Shown here piece by piece: positions 57,071 through 64,000 of a stretch of 64,000 bases of DNA; position 1 is the first letter of the stretch; the number at the start of each line of letters is the position of its first letter. This DNA comes from Gnetum montanum (taxonomy: Eukaryota > Streptophyta > Gnetopsida > Gnetales > Gnetaceae): NCBI GenBank assembly GCA_015680685.1, contig MNCI01008651.1, positions 995,459-1,059,458 of the forward strand. The letters are read 5' to 3'. A program made the translations under genes and the position numbers. Below the pieces are notes generated by a model. That model made no database searches. It was not told the DNA's origin and was given only the letters and a program-made list of their open reading frames with translations.

Positions 57071-58985
57071 ATGTCTTCTTCTTCTTCTCACAAGAGTAAT
57101 ACACCACCTAGGGATCATACTAGAAACAGTCGGTAGTCTAAAAGACATAACCAAAATTAGTCGGTTCCTCAACAATATAGGGTGGTATATACTCATCCCA
57201 ATGAGTATATACCCAATTTTACTTTTATCCTCCATCAAGATGAACAGATGCGCTGGAGAGACTTGCAAGGTAACATAGTGTTACCTCCAGATTGATCAAT
57301 CCCAAACATGCTCCTCCGTGCTTTGGCACAGATTGGCATGACATAGCTCTATGCTGAATATGTTATAGATGACTTTGACACAATGGATTATCATCCCATA
57401 GTAGCACAACGTATAAGGGACTCAGGGCAGGAGAGCCAACATACATTGTTGAAGGGCAAAGGGGTCCTGCACGTCCTAAGTGAAATCGGAGATGGTGAAC
57501 CACTTATAACAAGTTCTCTATCGAATGATGTTCCCCCTCCTAACGATGGTGAGGAGGTGGGGTATCAGAACCTACACTCCATGATACACAACCCTAGTTC
57601 TGATCCCTGTGAATGCCAACTGTTCACTGAGGGAACAACAACATATGACAAGGACGGGCACTTGGATCGTCATCACGATCGGGGCCGTAGCAGTCGAAGA
57701 GAAGGTAAGAAGCATCGTCATGGCGATGGTTCTCCTTCTTCTTCCCCTTCATTACATCACTCACCCTCTCCTTCCATATCAAGGCACATCCATAGAGAGC
57801 ATAATGGTGAGGATAGAGGTAGGAAAAATGAGAGACCTTGATGAGAGAGTTGAGAGAGAGGACAAGGGCATGAACGAAGGGAAAGTAGGGAACAACATAG
57901 ACACCATAGACGTCATGAAAGAGATGATCATGATGAGCCCCTACTTGCAACCCAAAGTATGCTTGATATAATAGAGGTAGTTAGGATACCCACAAGGCAT
58001 TAAAGAGATAGTCGGATCAAATGATTAGATATGAATAATATCCCACACTTTGAAGGGGGATACAACGCCGATCCGCAACATCATTTACAGGCATTCCATA
58101 ATGCCTGCGCCTTGCATAACATAGAGAATGAGTGGCAGAAACTAAAGTTGTTTCCCAGGACACTCATCAAGGAAGCAGAGAGTTGGTACCAGTCCTTAGA
58201 ACCAGAAACCATTAGGAGGTGGAGTACGATGTTAGAGTTGTTCAATGATAAGTATCAAACATACTCCAGAGTGTCTAATTTGCGTAAGTAGATCCAAGGA
58301 TGAAAGCAAGGTAATCATGAACCCTTGGATGCTGCCATAGGCTGCTACTATGCATTGTTACATCATTGCTTAGGCCATGGTTACGCACAATGGGATCAAC
58401 TTTGCCACATCGTAGATGGGCTAAGGTATGAAACTAGGAGAACCCTTGGGACTCATGCCCAAGGGAGACTATCAGAACTTAGAGCTTATGAAATTCATCG
58501 CTTGTTGGAGCAAGTAGCTAAAGAAGAAGGTGAGCTACAAAAAAGAGAGAGGGTGGAAGAATATAACCGTGATCCCTCCCTTCGAAAGAAGGGTGTGAGA
58601 TTTTGTGATGAGGAGGATGAGTCACCACTCGAAGAGTTGGTGAACAGAAAAACCTTGCCGATTCAGAAACTAACAACAGAAGTATCGGCTAAGGTGGATC
58701 AATTGTCGGATTCCTTAGACTCTAGACTTGAAACTGTCTTGAAAATCGTAGAGGAGTCTAAGGAGAAACGAAGTAGTGACAAAGACAAGAAAAAGCAGAG
58801 AGATTCAGGCCCTACACATAACAAGGGTAAGGGAAAAATTACTAACTCCGATCAGGTTGTGGATTCAGACACAGACAATGATGATGGATGTGAGATCTGC
58901 CAATATGACCATCCTAAAGGATGTTGTCCAGTCATCTCACATCTACAAGAGTTGGGGTGTATGCACTCAACCCGAGACTCAACAA
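57071..58985 (+). pseudogene. gag: Family C gag
   Basis: The start ATGTCTTCTTCTTCTTCTCA resembles that of families A, B and D. The N-terminal block is RVVYTHPNEYIPNFTFILHQ. The capsid core is open at 58,031-58,291 (FPRTLIKEAESWYQSLEPET). The charged part at 58,325-59,107 is open for 260 codons and ends with CEICQYDHPKGCCPV. The TAG after VSNLRK (58,289) is at the same place as a TAG in family A (9,213), either a shared old mutation or parallel CAG-to-TAG changes. Confidence 0.75.
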
Positions 58986-59055
58986 ACAGTAGAAGACACC
59001 TCAAAGGTTACCTTATCCTCAAGGTAACCCAAGACAGTTCCACCAACATAGAAGA

Positions 59056-59349
59056 TAAAGTTAGTCAATTAGTCTCTTTAACCCAAGAGTTAAAGTTAGT
59101 TAATTAGCCTCTTCAACCCTTCACCTCACTAGCATAGAAGATAAAATCGAAAAGCTATAAAAATCATCTAACTCAAACTTACTTAACCAGACACCGTGAT
59201 AAATACAAGTAAGGCTGGGAAGACAACGAATAATTAACCTTGAGTGTTCCATGAGGCGTGTAGGCACTTAGTCTGTGAAGTTCGACCGGATCACGCGTGT
59301 TATGCTCGTATTCATATGGTTGAGTGTAGGGGTACCTCGCCACTCATCA
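59056..59349 (+). repeat. Family C 3' LTR remnant (end only)
   Basis: It matches 56,670-56,928 of the 5' LTR through CACTCATCA. The segment AAAGTTAGTYAATTAG...CTC occurs twice at its start (59,056 and 59,091), a 35-base duplication at the deletion junction. The TSD ATTGG follows at 59,350. Confidence 0.8.
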
Positions 59350-59440
59350 ATTGGTATTCTTCTATCACATAGAACACCACTAGCTTGCCTCCATTTTGAT
59401 CATCCTATCTCAATTTTATTTTTGATATTTGAAGTAGGTT
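59350..59440 (-). pseudogene. RTE-type LINE remnant, upstream part
   Basis: On the minus strand this reads SKWRQASGVLCDRRIP, the block (KWR-ASGVLCD) that directly precedes the MKLKRKFYK block at 56,100. The family C element therefore inserted into a pre-existing RTE copy. Confidence 0.7.
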
Positions 59441-59449
59441 CACTCCACA

Positions 59450-60510
59450 AATAATTCACCTTCAAATACTAAATCTAGATATCATGCAAAGACAACACTT
59501 TTTGCTTACAAACAAGAAAAATAGCTATCTTTAATCAATTTATTAGAAGATTACAATAGAGTTTTCAAAATCCATAAACATTCAAAACTAGTCACACTTA
59601 GACGATATCATAGAGAATGAGGCTTTATAGCCATACAATGGCTATTCTCAATACAAGGCATAACTAATAGAGAATCTCTTCCACACCCCAGATTAAGATC
59701 TCGACTCACAAGTAAGATGCAAGAGAATATAATATAAAGACCAACACATCACAAGTTGATCTTAGAGCTGCAATCACCAATTGCACTCCCTTAATGTGCT
59801 CTCACACTTTCACTTACCTAGCTCTTCACACTCAAGAGCTCTCTCTCTTACTCATGGTATTAACAATGGTGAATACAACAATATTTATGATAACCTAGAA
59901 GACAAGAAACCTAGAAACCTTTCCTCAACTCAACTTGAGACTCTTCATATGTTTTCCAAGTCTTATCATCTTCTCCTTAGTTGTTTCCACCTTTTTTCAT
60001 CTTATTTTATAATTTCCCAAATTGGAATGGATATTTTCAGAAGTTTCCCTGGCCATACGAGTCATCTCTAACCTTGCAAAGATGTCTCCTGTGGAAACTT
60101 AGCTCTGGGGAAAGATGTCTAGTATTTTTACAAGATGTCTTCTCCATAGCGAAGATGTCTCTTGCATAGATAAGATGTCTTGCTTGAGACATCTTCCAGT
60201 CAAGGGAGACATCTTATGCAAGACGTCTCCTAGCTTAGGAAGATGTCTCCCTTGAGATGTCTTCTTCTTAGACAAGACATCTCACCGAGATGATTGTCAG
60301 AATAGCAAGACATCTTCTCTTCTCTCTAGATATCTATTGTCAATCCTAGGTCTCTACCAAAACATCTTCTTACTCTCTAAGATGTCTTCTTCAAGCCCCA
60401 AACCTACAAAACATATGGAAGAACAAAGGGAATCAGAAGAGGTGTTCTTATACCAACCATTCCATCATTCAAAAAGTGAACTAAGGTGAACAAGGGAGTA
60501 GGGTTTGAAG
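59450..60510 (-). mobile_element. Probable 3' LTR region with an AAGATGTC/GACATCTT cluster
   Basis: It lies downstream (minus strand) of a gypsy pol and is bordered at about 60,510-60,518 by TGGGGGATC, a polypurine-like tract. Between 60,070 and 60,400 the 8-mer AAGATGTC or its complement GACATCTT occurs more than fifteen times in both orientations, with AGACGTCTC variants. No clear TG..CA ends were fixed. The position and palindrome-rich start parallel the other U3 regions, but the backbone is different. Confidence 0.45.
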
Positions 60511-60706
60511 TGATCCCCCACTCTTGAAGTTTCATCTCATTAATCCATACAACATCATCAAAAGATTGGTCCTCGCAATGAATCAAATATCTATGCTACT
60601 TGACTCCTCGAGTGCTAGAAGCTTTCCTTTGCTTGAGTATGATTTCCTTCCTCTCCATTCAAGACTTGGACTAACTAATAGCCCCGTTCAACTCAGCAAT
60701 GCTATC

Positions 60707-61650
60707 CTATATGGTCTTCTCATCAATTGGTCCATGATAGTGCATAAGATTTGAAACATTAAATACAAAAGACACACCAACATAATTTGGTAAATCAATG
60801 TTAAAAGCATTATCATTAATTTTAGCCTTGATTTTTAAAGGTCCCATCTTATTGGCTTTTAATTTGGAAAAGTTAACACCTCTCAACCACTTCTTCTTCA
60901 AGTGTACCCAAGTTACCTCTAGTAAAATTAAACTTTCTTTTATCTTGATTCCTCTTAAGAACTTTCTCTTCAACATTCTTCTCAAGATTTAATTTTACTT
61001 GTGCATGGAGATTCCTTATCTCTCGCACAAAATTAGCACTAAGTTGAGCTTTACCATCAAAGATCTTCAAGCTGTGCACCATCTTCGGATAAAATCAATA
61101 GTTCCTTTCAAATGGGATTTTTCCAATAGAAGCATGAAGAGATTTATTGTATGAAAAATTAGCATGACACAACAAGTTTTTCCACCTATTTGGTTGTCCA
61201 TCACACAAACATCTTAATATGTTTAGCAAGGATATATTCACCACCTCCGTTTGGCTATTAGCTTGTGGATGATATGCACTAGAAAAATTTAACTTTGTCC
61301 CTTAAATTTTCCAAAGGGACTTCCAAAAGTGACTTGCGAACTTGGAGTCTCTATCACTAACAATATTCAAAGGAATACCATATAGCTTCATGACATGCTT
61401 AAAAAAAAATCTGCAACATGAGAAGCATCACTCACCTTCTTGCATGGAATAAAACATGTCATCTTGGAGAACCTATCCATAATAACAAAAATTGCATCAT
61501 TCCCACTCTTAGTCTCTAGAATACCACTCACAAAATCCACAGACACACTTTCCCATGCATCTTTGGAAATTGGCAAAGGCATATAGTATTCAGCCACACC
61601 TTTACCTTCTTTGAACTCCTAACATGTCAAGCACTCCTTCACAAATTTTG
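60707..61650 (-). pseudogene. Gypsy integrase, second lineage (GPF-type C terminus)
   Basis: The core is at 61,388-61,597 (PLPISKDAWESVSVDFVSGI, IFVIMDRFSKMTCFIPCKKV), with the first Asp in VDFV. The [14 protein letters not shown] block (second Asp) and YHPQANSQTEVVN (Glu) follow near 61,330 and 61,240. The C-terminal strand block at 60,707-60,985 reads LKANKMGPLKIKAKINDNAF and NVSNLMHYHG, the GPY/F-type end of other gypsy clades. The MDRFSKM form differs from the family A integrase. Stops are present. Confidence 0.75.
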
Positions 61651-61659
61651 AAACTTTTG

Positions 61660-62518
61660 TTGTCATACAAAGCCAAAAATAGTGCCTACCCATAAGTTCC
61701 AATGTTTTATCCCTACCCATGTGACTTATCATGCCACTACAATGCTTTTCGAATAAAATCTTTTTTAGAAAATCACAATTAGGAATACATACCCTTTCTT
61801 TCTTAAATAATAGTTCATTTTGAATATGATAGTCCCTCCACTAGTCTATTCTACTCATTAATGACTCTTTGAGGCTTCTCTAAACCTACCCAAAATCATC
61901 ATCATACTCATACAAAGAAGCAATATCACCTATACCTTTCATATGAGGTATGCTAAAATTCACTACATGCACCTTGGATAACGCATTAGCCACCACATTG
62001 CCTTTCCCACTTTTGTGCTTCAACACAAAATTGAAATCCTATAACTATGCAATCCACTTAATGTACTTTGCACTCAACTTATTTTATGAGTTTAGAAAAT
62101 GAAGTGCTTTATGATTCATCATCAAAGTGAACTCCTTGGGCAACAGGTAATGCCTCCAATGCTCGATTGCCTGAAGAATAGCATACAACATCTTCTCATA
62201 TATGCTATATCTTTACCTTGACTTATTCAACTTTTCAAAAAAGAAAGCAACAAGTCTATTTTCTTGTGACATTACCCCACCAATGGCTAGTCCACTTGCA
62301 ATCACCTCCACTTGAAAAAGCTTCTGAAAATCTAGAATTGTAAGCACCAGTTCATTGGTAATTTTTGCTTTCAACAAGTCAAAGCTTCCTTGGGTTTCAT
62401 TATTCCATCTAAAATCTTTATTTTTCTTCAACAAAGCAAACACAGACCACGAAATACCATGAAAGTTTTTGATGAACCATTTATAAAAACCTACTAAATC
62501 AAGAAATGATCTTACCTC
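61660..62518 (-). pseudogene. Gypsy RT end and RNase H, second lineage
   Basis: An open piece at 62,213-62,443 reads LLKKNKDFRWNNETQGSFDL and LFQVEVIASGLAIGGVMSQE, the RT connection and start of RNase H (normally TDAS where it has VIAS). After it come YSIYEKMLYAILQAIEHWRHYLL, HKALHFL and an NVVANALSK-like end. The RT start is missing: at 62,518 the sequence switches from the RSFLDLVGFYKWF block to family A LTR sequence. Confidence 0.7.
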
Positions 62519-62520
62519 CT

Positions 62521-63358
62521 AATGAGCAGCTAGGTATCCCTACGCCCAACCATATGAATCATGAGTGTTCACGTGCAACTCGGTCGAAATGCATAGACTA
62601 TAAGCACTTAACATACACTAGACTTCTAACTTGTGAAACCTTGGGTTGGAACGGTTGTTGTCATCCTAATCTCACTTGTGAAGTTCTATTACGTTGGTTA
62701 AGTGAGACTAAGGCTAATGATTTTTATATCTTTTTAATTATCTTTTTCAGCGATTAATTGAAGTATGAAAGGTAAGGAATAAACTATAATCTAATCTCTA
62801 ATTATCCTAGTTTGTATTCTAACTACTCCTAGCATAAGTATCCGGTCTCACCTTCTGAGCACATTCTGAGCATTTCCTAACACTGTTGGGTTACCAGACG
62901 TTAAGCGTCACTGGGCTTACCAAGTGTTTGGGTTATGTTCGAGATGGTCGTACTTATGTCTTTAATGAACTACGAATGAACCATAACGATTGAAATTATA
63001 ATAATAAAAACATTACTAATCAACAAGTAACTAATAAAGCATAAACAAACGATTAATAAAGCATAAACATTTTAAACTATTAAATGCATGAAACAACTAA
63101 GTCCAAATGCTGCAAGATTGCATGAACAGTTCGTCTTTATTGTTGTCATGCCAATGGGCTCAGATACATCAATGCTCGAATAAAGATCCGATCACTTTTC
63201 ATACACCTGCTGCGAGCACTTGGAAAATATTCTATCTCTTGTCAAAGCAAACTGCAAGAGCTTCGCTATCACTACTCCAAAAGATGCCTAAATGCAATGG
63301 AAGGCCCTCATATTTATAGGCCGGGAAGGGTGGCTACGTAAACGGGGTCACGTCAACG
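62521..63358 (-). repeat. Family A LTR fragment, minus orientation, truncated at both ends
   Basis: The reverse complement matches LTR1 from the GACGTGACCCCGTTTACGTAGC part of U3 through ATACCTAGCTGCTCAT. The first 80 or so bases (the palindrome block) and the final CA are missing. TATA-like TATAAATATGAGG is at 63,308-63,320. It joins pol on the left and a family C-type LTR on the right. Confidence 0.75.
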
Positions 63359-63359
63359 T

Positions 63360-63683
63360 AAATAGTAATTAAATAAAATCCTATTCCATGCACTGCAAGG
63401 TTTATCCAATCAAGTTCATCTTTATTGCCGTACATAACTTGTGTTCAGGTACAATGTTGCTCGAATAAAGATCCGTTCACTCTAGGACTCCTACTGCAGG
63501 CACATGGAAAATAATCTCTCTAGAGTGATCAAACTGCCAGAGTTTCCCTACTTTTAAACCAGGATGGGAAATAAGGGGAGTGCCGCCTCTTATTTATAGA
63601 TTTGGCAGTGGACTGCGATATCGCGTATGCTACATCGCAGGGGACGACGCGATATCGCGGCTTGTGCATATCGCTTCTCATCA
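63360..63683 (-). repeat. Family C-type 3' LTR fragment, minus orientation
   Basis: On the minus strand it begins TGATGAGAAGCGATATGCAC at 63,683, next to an altered polypurine tract (ATGCGGGTA, 63,684-63,692). It runs through GATATCGCG palindromes, a TATAAATAAGAGGCGGC block and the ATAAAGAT R region to GCAGTGCATGGAATAGGATT. There it passes into the family A fragment. Confidence 0.75.
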
Positions 63684-63692
63684 TACCCGCAT

Positions 63693-64000
63693 GACTGAAT
63701 GAAAAATCGTCCTCGAGTTCCTTACAATAATATCGGGAAGGTATGGAATTATTGAGGGGAATGGAACTAATGGGATGACATGTGAACGAATCATCATTAC
63801 AAGACTTGACAAAACTGGTGTTTATGACAACAAGGGTGAACACCTTATTACAATGACATTAGGCCTTTGTTGGTAGCTGAGAAAGAGAGAGAGAGAGAGA
63901 AGTGTTGCTGCTGCCAACGCCAAGATTGCACCTTCGTTGTCCATCTGTAAGTGCACCATCGATCTTGCTCCTTGCATAGCTGCTTTCGCGCTGCTCCATT
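63693..64000 (-). mobile_element. 3' end of the body of a minus-strand family C-type element
   Basis: Reading toward the polypurine tract, the CTCGAGGACGATTTTTCATT segment matches the family A sequence CTCGAGGACGAGTTTTTGCT before its own tract (18,940). A (GA)n run of about 22 bases lies at 63,878-63,900. The element continues outside the window. Confidence 0.55.

Larger units (their letters stand above)
56117..59349 (+). mobile_element. Family C Ty3/gypsy element, internally deleted, with exact TSDs
   Basis: 5' LTR (56,117-56,928), PBS, gag (57,071-58,985), then a jump into the last 290 bases of the 3' LTR (about 59,056-59,349). Protease, RT, integrase, polypurine tract and most of the 3' LTR are gone. 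ATTGG flanks both outer ends, so the deletion happened after insertion. It sits in an RTE LINE remnant. Confidence 0.85.

Overview
This is a plant nuclear window dominated by decayed retrotransposons, with one intact host gene. The evidence for a plant is a 22-exon gene with GT-AG introns that encodes the plant EMB1579/RSA1 (CCAR1/DBC1-like) protein, Ty3/gypsy elements primed by a tRNA-Asp-type site, an L1 LINE with plant-type ORF1 and zf-RVT region, an RTE LINE, and a FANCL relic. The species cannot be fixed from the sequence. All calls come from reading translations and repeats by eye; no database search was run.

Layout. 1-1.4 kb: a partial Cys-rich frame end, a TATA/leader-like segment (possibly an endogenous pararetrovirus, weakly supported), a 24-bp perfect inverted repeat and an unrecognised ORF. 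2.28-2.64 kb: a frame-broken FANCL ubiquitin-ligase pseudogene. 3.9-34.06 kb: a nested stack of related Ty3/gypsy elements. From the outside in: a minus-strand element D (27.7-34.06 kb, LTR-gag-PR-RT-RH-IN, cut in IN); a minus-strand family B array (5' LTR 26,720-27,731; gag-only body; a 3' LTR split into 21,944-22,031 and 6,128-6,982; then a second PBS and a body that keeps only the env-position ORF); and, inside that split LTR, a plus-strand family A complex (6,983-21,943) with three LTRs, a full gag-pol, a probable central polypurine tract and an extra coiled-coil ORF (ORF3).

36.35-44.84 kb: the EMB1579-like gene on the minus strand. I resolved 22 coding exons that join in frame into about 1,316 aa, from a Gln-rich N terminus to an EF-hand-like C terminus, with a TATA box about 176 bp upstream of the ATG. 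45.1-49.2 kb: a tRNA-derived SINE candidate, direct and inverted repeats and a solo LTR. 49,256-55,008: a nearly complete L1 LINE on the minus strand with a perfect 17-bp target duplication; an assembly gap sits at its 3' end. 55.7-59.4 kb: an RTE LINE remnant split by a 3.2-kb internally deleted family C element with perfect 5-bp TSDs. 59.4-64 kb: a decayed minus-strand gypsy pol with a different integrase type, followed by fused fragments of family A and family C LTRs.

The most unusual theme is that the LTRs of several families share a recognisable backbone (TGATGA start, TATA, R region, a paired GGTAAYCCAG motif in U5, CTCATCA end), while the segment just upstream of the TATA box is built from a different short palindrome in each family (CGTATACG/GTCGAC, GATATC, GCGATATCGC, ATGCAT-like, GCGTAATACGC, AAGATGTC/GACATCTT). 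A similar palindrome-plus-TATA module also occurs inside the family A body, upstream of ORF3.
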